A stretch of 64,000 nt of DNA, taken from Mesorhizobium sp. WSM2240 (GTDB taxonomy: Bacteria; Pseudomonadota; Alphaproteobacteria; Rhizobiales; Rhizobiaceae). The stretch spans positions 434,001 to 498,000 of the forward strand of contig NZ_CP159256.1 in assembly GCF_040438645.1 (NCBI RefSeq). The letters are read 5' to 3'. The notes beneath the pieces were generated by a model. That model had not been told where the DNA came from, made no database searches, and worked only from the letters and a program-made list of their open reading frames with translations. Shown piece by piece: positions 26,712 through 36,328 of the stretch. The translations under genes and the position numbers were made by a program. Numbering within the stretch: position 1 is the stretch's first letter; every line of letters begins with the position of its first letter.

Positions 26712-27521
26712 TCAGCCTCTGGCCGTCGCCAGATTCGTGCTGAGTTCAAACGCGAGTTCACATCCTGTCGTATACCGCGCCAGGACAGCCGCGCTCTCGC
26801 TCATGATGTCTTCAATCGCGACATTGCGTTCTTGATCGTCCATTTGCTTGCCGGTCGCACTCATGCCGACCAGCGCCATCGTATTCAGTCGCAGGAAGGG
26901 TTCGCCTTCTTCAAGGCGTATGGTGCGGGATACCGTCTTCGACTGGACTTCGTCGAAGCCCGCATCGCGAAGTAGCGCCTCGAGCGGAGCTGCGTCGCCA
27001 AAGCTATATCGCTGGTCCGCGATCGGGCCCAGATGACGCTCGGCCACGTAACGCAGCTCCCGAAAAAACGGGATCTCCTCGTCCGATCGCCACGTACCCA
27101 CTGCCAGCCTGCCGCCCTTCCGCAGCGCCCGCCGGAACTGCGCTGTGGCCGCTGGCTTGTCAGGAAAGAACTGCAGTCCCTGTTGGCAGACAACAACGTC
27201 GAACTGCTCTCCAGGCTGGATAGGGAGTGTGCTTGCGTTGCCCTCGCGCCAGTCGATGCCCGGTGCCACCTTGCGCGCGACTGCAAGCATGTCAGGACTG
27301 ATGTCAACGCCGACGACATCCCCGGCTTCATTGACGTGCTCGCTTGCGAGACGTGCAACTATTCCGGTTCCGCAAGCGATGTCGAGAACACGATCGCCTG
27401 GAGACAGGCCCACTTCCTCAAGAGTGAGCTCGGCCCATGGCCGAAAGAGAGGGTGTACAAGCCACCGCTCGTACATCTGCGGGAATGTTGCCTGGTTCAT
27501 TGCGTAACTGGGAAGGGTCAT
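26712..27521 (-). CDS. Class I SAM-dependent methyltransferase
   Basis: 269 residues with UbiE-like motifs: GDRVLDIACGTGIVARLASE (SAM-binding), VVGVDISPDMLAVARKVAPG, FDVVVCQQGLQFFPD and the post-motif RRALRKGGRLAVGTW. The helical N-terminus (ATFPQMYERWLVHPLFRPWA) and C-terminal domain are as in bacterial small-molecule methyltransferases. Substrate unknown. ATG 27521 has GGGAG upstream. Monocistronic; intact, unlike the methyltransferase at 24409. Confidence 0.88.
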   Translation of the reverse strand: MTLPSYAMNQATFPQMYERWLVHPLFRPWAELTLEEVGLSPGDRVLDIACGTGIVARLASEHVNEAGDVVGVDISPDMLAVARKVAPGIDWREGNASTLPIQPGEQFDVVVCQQGLQFFPDKPAATAQFRRALRKGGRLAVGTWRSDEEIPFFRELRYVAERHLGPIADQRYSFGDAAPLEALLRDAGFDEVQSKTVSRTIRLEEGEPFLRLNTMALVGMSATGKQMDDQERNVAIEDIMSESAAVLARYTTGCELAFELSTNLATARG

Positions 27522-27620
27522 AGTCTGACTCCCGAATGAGATACCAACCCCGATCTACGTCCCACGCTCGCGAGCGCTTCCCGCGGATACGCTCGCCATT
27601 CGGAACCGCTGCCGTGCGAT

Positions 27621-28310
27621 CTATTTAATGAGCAGCAGCCCGCGCTTCTTGTCCCCGTCGATTGTGTCCACAGCTGAATACAAACGATCGGCTTCAATGA
27701 GCCAAGGCCCGAAGTCCTCGTTTACGTCCAGAACGAACACAAGATCCTCGTCTTCCAGATAGCCACCGATTGGAGAATGGTGGCCAACCCCTGCGCCAAA
27801 AATCCTCTCCCGGCTGAAATTTACGATGTATCGGCTGCCGGGATGGTTGGCACGTTTCATGTGCTCCCGGAACTCGTCAGCCGTCATGTCGCGCACAACG
27901 GACACATTACGGTGCGTATGTCCTCGGGCCACTTCGGCGAGCTCGTCCAGCGTGAGACCCATGATGCAAAAGCCCGTCGAACACAATCCGGTCCCGTCCA
28001 GGACCTCACCCTCCGTAATCTCCTCCTCGCCGATTGATCGAAAGGCATTGGCAAGGCTCGCTGGGCCGCAGCGCGAGCCGTTCGACTGCCAGGAGACGTT
28101 CGGCTTGAAGGTTGTTGCCACGGGAAGCTGCCACGCGCGATCGATCAACTCAGGTATGCGGATAACCGAGGATTGAATCGCCTCCTCGGGGACATTGGAA
28201 GGCCCGCCGGCATTCAGCGCGACAACGGCGAGCAGGCCGAGGCCGCCGATCACACCGAATACGCGATGACGGATCATTGCGCGGGCCCAAAGCACAGGAT
28301 GCTCATACAA
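27621..28310 (-). CDS. Exported phytochelatin synthase family protein
   Basis: 229 residues. An N-terminal signal or anchor (RVFGVIGGLGLLAVVALNAG) is followed by the phytochelatin synthase catalytic domain: Cys81 in QSNGSRCGPASLANAFRSIG, His177 in GAGVGHHSPIGGYLED and Asp195 in FVLDVNEDFGPWLIEADRLY, the papain-like triad with the same His-Asp spacing (18) as plant enzymes. Bacterial one-domain members mainly cleave glutathione to gamma-Glu-Cys and handle metals poorly. The membrane or periplasmic location is notable. Start could also be ATG 28277; neither has a strong RBS. Confidence 0.9.
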   Translation of the reverse strand: MYEHPVLWARAMIRHRVFGVIGGLGLLAVVALNAGGPSNVPEEAIQSSVIRIPELIDRAWQLPVATTFKPNVSWQSNGSRCGPASLANAFRSIGEEEITEGEVLDGTGLCSTGFCIMGLTLDELAEVARGHTHRNVSVVRDMTADEFREHMKRANHPGSRYIVNFSRERIFGAGVGHHSPIGGYLEDEDLVFVLDVNEDFGPWLIEADRLYSAVDTIDGDKKRGLLLIK

Positions 28311-28653
28311 TACTGCAGCAGAGGTTCTGCTTCAATGGCATCGGCCGCGCCGGAGTTGAACGTTGGCAACATCCGGCTAAGTCGTTGCCGGGATTTGTGA
28401 CTTTTCCGAATTACCAGTTGATGAGATCAGGCGACGTCGAAATGTCCGCCTCTGTGGCCTGATCGGCTGTGCCCGCTGGTGATCCAAACCTCACCTTCCC
28501 TGGGCAGCAGCTGAAAAGTGCCGATCGGCTCACAAAGGAGCCGCTGCGTTCTTCGGCGGAACAGGATGCTCACAAAATGTTGAAGTTCCTACCCTCGTCT
28601 CGCGGCAGTTGCGCGCTACAGTCAAGGCAGTCTGAAAAGCAGGAGTTCTGACC
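28311..28653. other. Stretch with no recognisable gene
   Basis: Nothing supported on either strand. Confidence 0.35.
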
Positions 28654-28764
28654 ATGCGCATTCTCGTCGCTGTTCTGATCGCCCTCTTCGCCGTCGCGCC
28701 GGCTGCAGCAGGCCCGGGAGATGGAAGCGGCTGTGCCAAGAGGACCCAACTTCATACAAGTTAA
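28654..28764 (+). CDS. Short secreted peptide or truncated exported protein (36 aa)
   Basis: ATG 28654 has AGGAG eight bases upstream. MRILVAVLIALFAVAPAAAG is a textbook signal peptide, leaving GPGDGSGCAKRTQLHTS. Either a tiny secreted peptide or the 5' end of a gene cut off by a rearrangement. Confidence 0.4.
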   Translation: MRILVAVLIALFAVAPAAAGPGDGSGCAKRTQLHTS

Positions 28765-29047
28765 TAGGCAGGCTTTCCTATAGTGCACCTGTCTTTGTAT
28801 CGTGGGTGCGGTATCTACGGCTCTTAGATCGGTCGCTGCCGCGGCCGTTGTCTAGCTGTGCAACGTGTCTTTGCTTCCCGAACTCCTCCGTTGAAAGGCG
28901 CAGGGCAGGCACAATCGAAACCTCCAAGGACAGTATGTCGCTGTTCCCGCTCCTGTTGTGAGGGAACGGAACCCATTACGTCACGTTTGCAAACCATGGA
29001 GAGGCCGGGCGCGGGAGAACGTCTGGCACAAGGAAAGCAAGACGTGA

Positions 29048-29275
29048 ATGTCCTATCAGTATTTCTCGCATGAAATCGATTCCGAGACCCATTACTGCGT
29101 CAAATGCGGTCGGTTCCTGATGGAGCTTCAGGAAAAAAAGAAATGGATCGGGAACCACGTTCTCCCCACCTGTGTCGAAGCCTCCAACGTCTCGGCAATC
29201 AGCCACTTGGTGCGCGGACAGGAGAACTCTCCACGGAACTACGCTAACCTGCCGCCAAAGTCGTTGCGATCGTAG
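29048..29275 (+). CDS. Small CxxC protein (75 aa)
   Basis: ATG 29048 is preceded by AAGGAAAG. MSYQYFSHEIDSETHYCVKC holds one zinc-knuckle half (C-V-K-C), with LMELQEKKKWIGNHVLPTCV and a third Cys after it. Looks like a conserved rhizobial metal-binding small protein, but I cannot name the family. Confidence 0.6.
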   Translation: MSYQYFSHEIDSETHYCVKCGRFLMELQEKKKWIGNHVLPTCVEASNVSAISHLVRGQENSPRNYANLPPKSLRS

Positions 29276-29661
29276 GCAGACACGCGGCCATTGCAATCGG
29301 CCTCCGTCTCGATTGGACCCGCGGGCTTTCTTTCGTCTTCAGTGGCGGTCTGGCACACGGGGCCTAGCAGCGTTGTTTTCCTTTTTCTGGCGACTCCATG
29401 GAATCGCCAATAATTTAAAGAAAATCTGATAGAGGCATTACACATTAACTGCCCGGTGATTTGCGATTGTCAGGCAGCATCAAATAGATTAATATTAGTT
29501 GCATAGCTGCATGTTCTGTCATCATGCCTGATCTTAGTAATAGTGACTGACACGTCGGTGGGTTCTGCCGCGTTCGCAGAACATAGCTTGTGATTATCAA
29601 GGGGCCGGGGGGCTTCCAGCGTGTCGGGCGCAAGCTTCGATGCGCGTTTAGGAGTTTCGAC
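29276..29661 (+). promoter_or_regulatory. Leader region of the heme peroxidase gene
   Basis: AT-rich for this window, especially 29400-29520. A hairpin TGGCGA/TCGCCA spans 29388-29409. No gene. A promoter for the peroxidase is expected here; I cannot fix -35/-10 boxes with confidence. Confidence 0.35.
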
Positions 29662-31266
29662 ATGTCCTTGAAACCCAAATCAACTTCCGGTGCGGCGGCA
29701 TTTGCAGCGAAGGTTGCTAACATCGAAGCGACGCCTGCAGCCAAGTCGAATGCGATAAAGACGACGCCGGGCCACGGCGTTGCCGGACGCCATGCTACCC
29801 GGGCGCTGCTCGACGCCCTCTCGGGCCACAAAGACCCAGGTATGTTCGGCCGCATGTTTCCCGCACTCGCTCCCCTCAACGTTCCTGACGCCAAGCTCGA
29901 GGTTCTTGCGACGGCGATGAAGGACCCGGATCCGGCCAGCGGGACGGGCAACAGCGAAATCCCGGCGGGTTTCACATACTTCGGCCAGTTCGTCGATCAT
30001 GACATCACGCTGGATCTCACTTCGCTTGGCGACAAGGAAAAAGACCCGCTCGGCATCGAAAACTTCCGCACCCCGAGCGTCGATCTCGATTGCGTCTACG
30101 GCCTTGGCCCAGACGGCAGCCCGCATCTTTATGCGCGAAACCCGGCTGCGGGAAACAAGCACGGGCCCAAGATGCTGATCGGCAAGAACATCACGGTCGA
30201 CTTCGGCGGCGTCACGGGCGATTTCCGCAACGACCTGCCGCGCAGCCCCGAAGGCTTTGCCCTCATTGGCGACCACCGCAATGACGAAAACCTGCTAGTG
30301 GCCCAGACGCATCTGGCATTCCTGAAATTCCACAACGCGGTCTGCGACATGCTGTCGGCCGCCCCGAACCCGCCGGCCGACATCTTCAAGGAGGCCCGCA
30401 GGATCGTCACATGGCATTACCAGTGGATCGTGTTGCACGACTGGGTCGAGCGCCTGACGGAGCCAGGAACGGTCGCCAAAATCCTCCACAGCGGCCGCAA
30501 GTTCTACCGCTTCAAGAAGGTGCCTTACATGCCGGTCGAGTTTTCGGCCGCAGCCTACCGCTTGGGCCACAGCATGGTCCGCGAGGAGTATCCCCACAAC
30601 AAGGTGTTCACGCTTGCCGCTTTCCAGCGGCTGTTCGACTTCAGCGGCCTCTCGGGATCGATAATCGGCGATCTCGCACCAAACCCGCCGACAGGACCAA
30701 TTCCGGTTTCGGCCCTGCCCAGCAACTGGATCATCGACTGGCGGCGGTTCTATCAACTGGGAGACAGCGGCGGCGCTCCGGTAGAAATGACCAAGACACG
30801 GAAGATCGATCCGCAATTGGCACCTGTCCTGCACGACCTTCCTGGCGGCGCAGGCAATCTTGCTTTGCGCAACCTCCAACGTGGTGTCAGACTTGGCCTG
30901 CCATCCGGCCAGGCTGTCGCCGAGCACATGAAGATCAAGAACCCGCTGACCCCGGACGAGATTGCATCCGACAGCGACGGGTCGACGGACGGACAGGCGG
31001 CGAAATCCCAAAGCCTGCATACGAAAACGCCGCTCTGGTATTACATCCTCAAGGAAGCCAAGGTCAGGCAAAATGGGCTGAGGCTCGGTCCCGTGGGTTC
31101 GATCATAGTCTCGGAGGTCTTCGTGGGCTTGGTCCATGGCGACCAGAGCTCTTTCCTCTGGAGGGAAAAGAACTGGAAGCCGACGCTGCCTTCGGCGACG
31201 CCCGACGACTTCAAGATGGCCGACATGCTCAGATTCGTGAACGACATCAATCCGATCGGAGACTGA
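29662..31266 (+). CDS. Animal-type heme peroxidase
   Basis: 534 residues of the peroxidase-cyclooxygenase superfamily, which uses H2O2 to oxidise halides, phenols or lipids. Key residues are visible: distal His113-Asp114 in FTYFGQFVDHDITLDLTSLG, distal Arg206 with Glu209 in LIGDHRNDENLLVAQTHLAF (G-D-x-R-x-x-E-N), and proximal His303 in FSAAAYRLGHSMVREEY. There is no signal peptide; the N-terminus is Ala/Lys/Thr-rich (AAAFAAKVANIEATPAAKSN), so the protein is cytoplasmic or exported by a non-Sec route. ATG 29662 has GGAG at eight bases. A strong terminator follows; a secreted TPR gene converges on it. Confidence 0.93.
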   Translation: MSLKPKSTSGAAAFAAKVANIEATPAAKSNAIKTTPGHGVAGRHATRALLDALSGHKDPGMFGRMFPALAPLNVPDAKLEVLATAMKDPDPASGTGNSEIPAGFTYFGQFVDHDITLDLTSLGDKEKDPLGIENFRTPSVDLDCVYGLGPDGSPHLYARNPAAGNKHGPKMLIGKNITVDFGGVTGDFRNDLPRSPEGFALIGDHRNDENLLVAQTHLAFLKFHNAVCDMLSAAPNPPADIFKEARRIVTWHYQWIVLHDWVERLTEPGTVAKILHSGRKFYRFKKVPYMPVEFSAAAYRLGHSMVREEYPHNKVFTLAAFQRLFDFSGLSGSIIGDLAPNPPTGPIPVSALPSNWIIDWRRFYQLGDSGGAPVEMTKTRKIDPQLAPVLHDLPGGAGNLALRNLQRGVRLGLPSGQAVAEHMKIKNPLTPDEIASDSDGSTDGQAAKSQSLHTKTPLWYYILKEAKVRQNGLRLGPVGSIIVSEVFVGLVHGDQSSFLWREKNWKPTLPSATPDDFKMADMLRFVNDINPIGD

Positions 31267-31275
31267 GGCGGCCGG

Positions 31276-31309
31276 TGGCTGCGGCGCGGAGGGTGGTGCG
31301 CCGCAGCCA
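31276..31309 (+). terminator. Terminator of the heme peroxidase gene
   Basis: Perfect 12-bp stem TGGCTGCGGCGC (31276-31287) / GCGCCGCAGCCA (31298-31309), 10-base loop, then TTTCC. Lies between convergent genes. Confidence 0.75.
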
Positions 31310-31384
31310 TTTCCGGGCTTCATGTCACCCGGTCCCGCGTGAGACGTCCGCAAATACCCCCCGCAACTCTGCCGTCCGCAGCCC

Positions 31385-33142
31385 CTACAGGCGCTCCAGG
31401 TCCAGCGAGGCGGGGTCACCCAGCCATGCCTTTTTGAGCTGCTCGGCAGCCCTGCCCTCTGCGGCTGTGTCTCCCTTGGCCTTGGCGGCCTGCTGCAGAC
31501 CGTATAGCGCCCAGGCGCTCCCTCGGGCGTGTTCCAACGCTGCGTTGAACTCCTTCTCGGCTTCTTCCGGTTTCCCGCTCTTGAGAAGCGCTGCGCCGAG
31601 CGATTGTCGGACCGGGTAGTACCAGAAGGGCGGCTCCATGTATGGGATGGTGTCCTCGACCTCGGCCGCCTTGCGCCATTGCTCGATCGCGGCGTCGTTC
31701 TTGCCTTCGGCCTGGGCGATGCGGGCAAGAACCACGCCTTGAGCCACTTCGAGAACAGGCCGGACCGGTACGCCCCAGGCATCGAGCGTCGACCAGTCCG
31801 TCTCCTGCTCGATGCGCTGGATGGCCTCCGCCTCCCTGCCAGCACCAGCGGTGTCCTTGTTGGCCGCCAAAGAGACCCCTCTGGCATAGTGCCACATGGC
31901 TTTGACGTACGGCGGCGCGCCGGGAGGCTCCGGCAACGCCAGGATCATGTCGGGCTCGCCGTATTGTGCCCAGGCGAAATACGGCGCTGCCTTGACCGGC
32001 TGCGCGATCGGTATGGCGGCCGCAACCTCATTGGTCAGCCATTTGTCGAGCTTGTCGGCTTCATCAAGGACAGTCTGCTTGTCGCCGAGCAGTTGCGCCG
32101 ATACCAGGGCAAAGTGGACATTGTGGGAGTAGTAGCCGATCGGGTAGACGCCCATCGCGCCCGTTTGCGAGATGTAGGTTTCATCGACCTTTGACGCCAT
32201 CCTGTTGACCTCGAGCGAGTCGACGTAGCGGCCAATGCGATAGTAGATGTGGCTGGGCATGTGGACGATATGCCCGGCCCCGGGCATCAGGGCCGCGAGC
32301 CTGTCGGCATAGGGTTCGGCACGCTCCGGCCGATCTGAAGCTTCCACAAGATGGATGTAGAGGTGGATCGCCCAGGGATGATCGGGCGACTTCGCAAGAA
32401 CGCCTTCGAGGCGTTTCTGGACATCGGCTGTCCGCCCCTTGGGTTCTTTACCGCCCGGCTCCCAGTAATCCCAAGGCTGGGTGTCCATGCCTGCCTCGGC
32501 GGCGAGCACCGCCAGGTCGAGGTCGTCGGGATACTTGTCGGACAGGGCGGCCATTGCTTCCGCGAAAGCTTGGTCAAGCGCTGGCCGCTCCGCCACCGGG
32601 TCTTCCGAATAGCGTGCCGCGACCGCGTCTATAAGCTCCCTTTCCTTCTCGCTTGCGCCGGAGGCAAGGCTTTGCGCCTTCTTGACCGCGGCCACGGCCG
32701 GGGCGTTTGCCGCCGGATCCATCGGCACATTGATGTTCGGTCCCAGGACCAGCGCCTCGCCGACGAAGCACATGGCGCAATCGGGATCGAGGCGTTGCGC
32801 CTTGCGAAACGCACGTCCGGCTTCCGCGTGATTGAAGTTGGCGGCCATGCGAAGGCCCTGGTCGAAATAGCTCTGCGCCTCCTTGCTCTTGGTCGTAATC
32901 GGGTAAGTAAGCGTGCCGAGACCGGACCACAGCGGAGGCTCTGCTTCTTCATACGCCTTCATCGCTTCCGGTGACTGGACCTGTGTCGGAATGTTCGCGA
33001 CGCGACAGTGAGGCGCTGATGAAATTTCCACTGGAATTTCGGGTGCAGGTGCACCGAAATTGGCGGCAGCCGCACCGGCGCCCAATGCCACCAAGACGAG
33101 CGACGGCAAACCTGCGTTCTGCAGGAGCTGATGCATCCTCAT
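31385..33142 (-). CDS. Secreted TPR-repeat protein
   Basis: 585 residues. ATG 33142 follows GGAGGG and starts a signal peptide (LPSLVLVALGAGAAAANFGA). Early repeats include SYFDQGLRMAANFNHAEAGR and AFRKAQRLDPDCAMCFVGEA with a C-x2-C; the central block GHIVHMPSHIYYRIGRYVDS is a signature of a bacterial TPR family of this length; repeats resume at the C-terminus (GAALLKSGKPEEAEKEFNAA). Likely a periplasmic scaffold. The open frame extends 158 codons further upstream, but that part is an unrelated acyltransferase remnant. Convergent with the heme peroxidase. Confidence 0.88.
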   Translation of the reverse strand: MRMHQLLQNAGLPSLVLVALGAGAAAANFGAPAPEIPVEISSAPHCRVANIPTQVQSPEAMKAYEEAEPPLWSGLGTLTYPITTKSKEAQSYFDQGLRMAANFNHAEAGRAFRKAQRLDPDCAMCFVGEALVLGPNINVPMDPAANAPAVAAVKKAQSLASGASEKERELIDAVAARYSEDPVAERPALDQAFAEAMAALSDKYPDDLDLAVLAAEAGMDTQPWDYWEPGGKEPKGRTADVQKRLEGVLAKSPDHPWAIHLYIHLVEASDRPERAEPYADRLAALMPGAGHIVHMPSHIYYRIGRYVDSLEVNRMASKVDETYISQTGAMGVYPIGYYSHNVHFALVSAQLLGDKQTVLDEADKLDKWLTNEVAAAIPIAQPVKAAPYFAWAQYGEPDMILALPEPPGAPPYVKAMWHYARGVSLAANKDTAGAGREAEAIQRIEQETDWSTLDAWGVPVRPVLEVAQGVVLARIAQAEGKNDAAIEQWRKAAEVEDTIPYMEPPFWYYPVRQSLGAALLKSGKPEEAEKEFNAALEHARGSAWALYGLQQAAKAKGDTAAEGRAAEQLKKAWLGDPASLDLERL

Positions 33143-33451
33143 GGGAAGCCCTCCACATAAATATCCTGTTGACGGCAAATCTCGCCCCAGATTGCAGCAC
33201 CAAACTATCCGCCCGAAAAACTCGGTTGGCAAATCAACTCTGGAGGATGTGCGCCAAGATTGCGCTTCTGGCGATAAAGCGACTTGGCGTTGCTTGTTGC
33301 AACGAATTTCAGCGTATTTTTTCTTCGAGACATCACGTACGGGTGCTTGTTGTCGGAGCTGGGATCTCGGCGCCGAGGACGAAAATTGGCGTGCTTCAGT
33401 GCGGCAATCCTGTCCTCCGGAGGCAAGCCGCCAGAAAGGAAGCGCTGTTCG

Positions 33452-33630
33452 TAGCCCAAGCCGCATAGCGGCCTCGGCGCCGACGGTCCGCGCGCCATCG
33501 AGGCTGAGGTGGTGTTCGTCGAAATCGAGCATTCTGCCGTCACGCATGATCGCGCAGCGCTCGCCAGCGCAGAAAACGGACTGCGGCAGCACGATCGAAG
33601 CGCCGGCCCGCCTCATCCATAAGTGCCGAT
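33452..33630 (-). pseudogene. OafA/YrhL-type acyltransferase, SGNH-domain end
   Basis: The minus strand reads RHLWMRRAGASIVLPQSVF then CAIMRDGRMLDFDEHHLSLD, which matches the last part of SGNH domains fused to surface-polysaccharide acyltransferases (final D-x-x-H-L-S catalytic pair). Nothing of the membrane acyltransferase is left. The frame runs on into the TPR gene. Confidence 0.6.
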
Positions 33631-33978
33631 CGCGACTGCCGGGTCCACGGCACGGTTAACCTCATTGCCGGCAGCTCGGTGTTCCCCCGCGCCGGGCAGG
33701 CCAATCCCACGCTCCCGGCAGTGGCGCTCGCATTGCGGCTGGGTGATATTCTGGGCAAGCTGCTATAGCGTTACCTGCGCCATTCCGATTTCGTGCCTGG
33801 GACAGACCTGGAAACGTTTCCCGATCGCAAGAAATTCTGCGCCTCGCTGCTGCGGTGCGGCTCGCACCGACAAAAGGCTCCGTGACTCCCGGAATCTCAA
33901 TCCGCGCTTCCTGTTGACAGGTACGAGGCCCGACCCGCGTTGAATTTCATGCGATCGCTGCATCCGGGGCGCTGCATT
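33631..33978. other. Stretch with no recognisable gene
   Basis: Possibly more debris of the acyltransferase gene (short matching frames only). IS630 copy 1 begins at its right edge. Confidence 0.3.
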
Positions 33979-35035
33979 TAGAGCAGATTCGACTTATTCC
34001 GGGTCATAGCCGGCGGCCTCGAAATAGTGTCGGCATTCCTCGGCGCTGAACGCGGAGAGACAGTCGGCGACGACCAACCAGAGTTCGTCGATGGTTCTGG
34101 CTGCAGCCTTTCTCAGGAGGGCTTTGAGCTTTGAGAAGGCCATCTCGATCGGGTTGAAGTCGGGCGAGTATGGCGGCAGGACAGGAGCCGCGCTCCGGCC
34201 TTCTCGATCACCTCGCGCACGCCGCTGATCTTGTGGGCCGGCAGGTTATCCATGACCACGATGTCGCCGGGGCTAAGCTCGGGCGCGAGAACCTGCTCCG
34301 CATAGGCGAGGAAGGCTGGGCCGTTCATCGGACCGTCGAGCAGCATCGGCGCGGCCATGCCGTCGAGCCGCAGGCCGGGGCGGTGAAGGTCGTCGTCTTC
34401 CAGTGCCCGTGAGGCACGGCCGCCAGGCAGCGCTCGCCGCATGGCGCACGGCCTCGCAACCGGGCCATCTTCGTGGATGCCGCGGTCTCGTCGATGAAGA
34501 TCAGCTTCTCGGGGTCGAGATCGAGTTGACCATCGAACCAGGCCCTGCGGCGGCGCAGGACGTCGGGACGCTGCTGTTCGGCGGCGTGCGCCGTCTTTTT
34601 TTGAACGTGATGCCGCGCCGGTCGAGTAACAGCCAGACGGTGGACGGCGCTACCCGTACGCCCCGCTCGGCTGCAAGGCGTTCACCGATCTCGGCAAGTG
34701 TGATGTCCGGCGTCTCCTCGATCAGGCCGAGAACGAAGGCCTCATGCGCGTCGAGCTTCGAACGCGACGGCTGGCCTTGCTTGCGCGCCTCCATCTCGCC
34801 GGTCTCGCGATAGCGGCGATACCAGCTTCCCGCCGTCGAAATCCCGATCCGGAAGCGACGCGCAGCCTCCCGCGTCGATAAGCCATCCTCAATGGCCGCA
34901 ATCACCCGCCCGCGCAGGTCCGCGCTCAGGCTCCTTGTCATCCTCACCCCCTCGCAAATCACTAGGAGCAGTGAATCAGACGAAACTTACCGCGTGAATC
35001 CCAAAACCGACTCTGCGTTCTTCGAAGATGCTCTA
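33979..35035 (-). mobile_element. IS630-family element, copy 1
   Basis: About 1057 bp bounded by TA. Ends are imperfect inverted repeats: left TAGAGCAGATTCGACTTA, right (reversed) TAGAGCATCTTCGAAGAA. TA flanks on both sides fit IS630 target duplication. Contains one transposase gene on the minus strand. Closely related to copy 2 at 57524-58558. Confidence 0.88.
33994..34941 (-). pseudogene. IS630 transposase, with slippery site and two extra indels
   Basis: First frame (from ATG 34941): MTRSLSADLRGRVIAAIEDG, a helix-turn-helix domain, to GITFKKRR. An A7 run there (near 34595) would let ribosomes slip -1 into the DDE frame: FIDETAAS (Asp 1), then VVMDNLPAH (Asp 2), then NPIEMAFS (Glu). Compared with copy 2, this copy has two extra bases near 34378 and lacks one T near 34183, each shifting frame, so it cannot make a full transposase even with slippage. 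It retains the 3' end KAAARTIDELWLVVADCLSA. Confidence 0.85.
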
Positions 35036-35284
35036 GACTTCGCGATCGTGATCGCCAAGATATGGGGCTTAGCGCAACTGGGCAGCATCCGAAATGAAGG
35101 CATTCTGTTCTGTGTAATCCCATCGGCATTGTGCGGCTGTGGCGCCGCGAAAGCTGCACGAGAGAACAGGGTAGATGTTCGACAAGTATGGTTGCATTGC
35201 CCGCGATTTTAACGGCGGGGCTCGCCTCGCGAGCTTGAGCAAAACCCCCGTCAACCATTGGCTTCCATGGAGGACGCGGGAGGA

Positions 35285-35638
35285 TCAACCAATCCGCTTG
35301 ATGCATTCTTTCGCCACGATCTCATCATTCAGCGCGTCGATCTCACCCTTCACCTCAGCGATTCTCGCCTCGCGAGCCTTCGGCGAGAAAACCATGGATT
35401 GCGTGAGCCCGGTCAAGGCGCCGCTGATGACGTCGGCGCGGAAGCGTTCACTCTGAGCGTCCTCAAGGAGGTCGCGTATAACCATTCGCCGATCACGCTC
35501 AGATATCAGCAGCGGGCAATCGAGATTCACGAAGCGATTGTCAGTGATCGGCTTCGCTTGAATGCGGCTCGGCGGCGTAGCGCATCCCGCAATTAGAGCC
35601 AGGACGGCGAGAGCGGCAGTGAGTGGGGTGCATCGCAT
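35285..35638 (-). CDS. Outer-membrane or periplasmic lipoprotein (117 aa)
   Basis: ATG 35638 follows GGAG. MRCTPLTAALAVLALIAGCA is a lipoprotein signal with lipobox LIAGC (lipidated Cys about residue 19). The mature part (NLDCPLLISERDRRMVIRDL and GEIDALNDEIVAKECIKRIG) is helical with a second Cys pair. Function unknown; not fused to IS630, which ends 250 bases away. Confidence 0.75.
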   Translation of the reverse strand: MRCTPLTAALAVLALIAGCATPPSRIQAKPITDNRFVNLDCPLLISERDRRMVIRDLLEDAQSERFRADVISGALTGLTQSMVFSPKAREARIAEVKGEIDALNDEIVAKECIKRIG

Positions 35639-35816
35639 GCCGCTCCATGCCCGCGGGTTGTGGCGAGATTTGGCCGCCTCAGAGGGCCTCATCACCGGTC
35701 ATGACGCAGGTAAGCGACCTAGCGAAGGCCAATACAATGCTGCAATCCTACGGGGACGTACGTGAACTGCTGCGCCCCAGCGACAGCTGAGGACGATGGG
35801 ATTTGCCTCAGCCATG

Positions 35817-36112
35817 GGTCAAAATTTCGGAAAGGCAGAGCTTCTCAGCGATGCGGTTCTGGCCGTGGCGGCGCTATCTCGCGGTAGAGAACTACGACTT
35901 CATCGAACGGGATCGCTACGGCCGATTTGTGGGTGACTGCTACGGGTCCGATGGAACCGGAGTTGCCGCATGACAGCGATGCAGGCCACCCGAGCCGCCC
36001 GATTGCGAAGTTGACCTGGTGAATTCCATTCGCGGCCGGATACGCCCTCGCACTGTCCGAAAAACCCATGTGGATCGCAACGGACGGGCCCGATCCTCGG
36101 ATCAACGCTTAA
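35817..36112 (+). pseudogene. Possible thermonuclease (SNase) remnant
   Basis: One frame gives NYDFIERDRYGRFVGDCYGS, resembling the catalytic DRYGR stretch of staphylococcal-nuclease-like proteins. A second frame gives FAAGYALALSEKPMWIATDG, resembling the following segment. Frame breaks separate them and both ends are missing. Tentative. Confidence 0.35.
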
Positions 36113-36328
36113 TGATGTTGGCGTTCCGAGCGGCAATGCCACATGCGTGCGGCCAAACCGGACGAGCTTGAATGCGCGCTCGTCGACAGCACCTATAGTA
36201 TCTTGATTACCGAGCAAGGCTGGCGTTCAGTTGGAGAGCTCACGCTGCGCCAACGGCTCCGACCCGTTCTCAATGATGACGGTTGCCAATTGCGGCATGT
36301 CTCATCGATGGGATCGTCGCAACTGACG

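Noticed and set aside
30411..31619. Plus-strand open frame of 402 codons
   Set aside because: Shadow of the peroxidase gene in another frame, with GC-driven Arg/Pro/Ala composition.
30295..31887. Long minus-strand open frame (530 codons) across the peroxidase and TPR genes
   Set aside because: It is antisense to the peroxidase with its clear catalytic motifs and terminator; the translation is Arg/Pro/Ser-rich and has no family.
33143..33616. N-terminal extension of the TPR gene to a 743-residue protein
   Set aside because: The upstream part is an acyltransferase SGNH remnant, and a GGAGGG with a signal peptide marks the true start at 33142.
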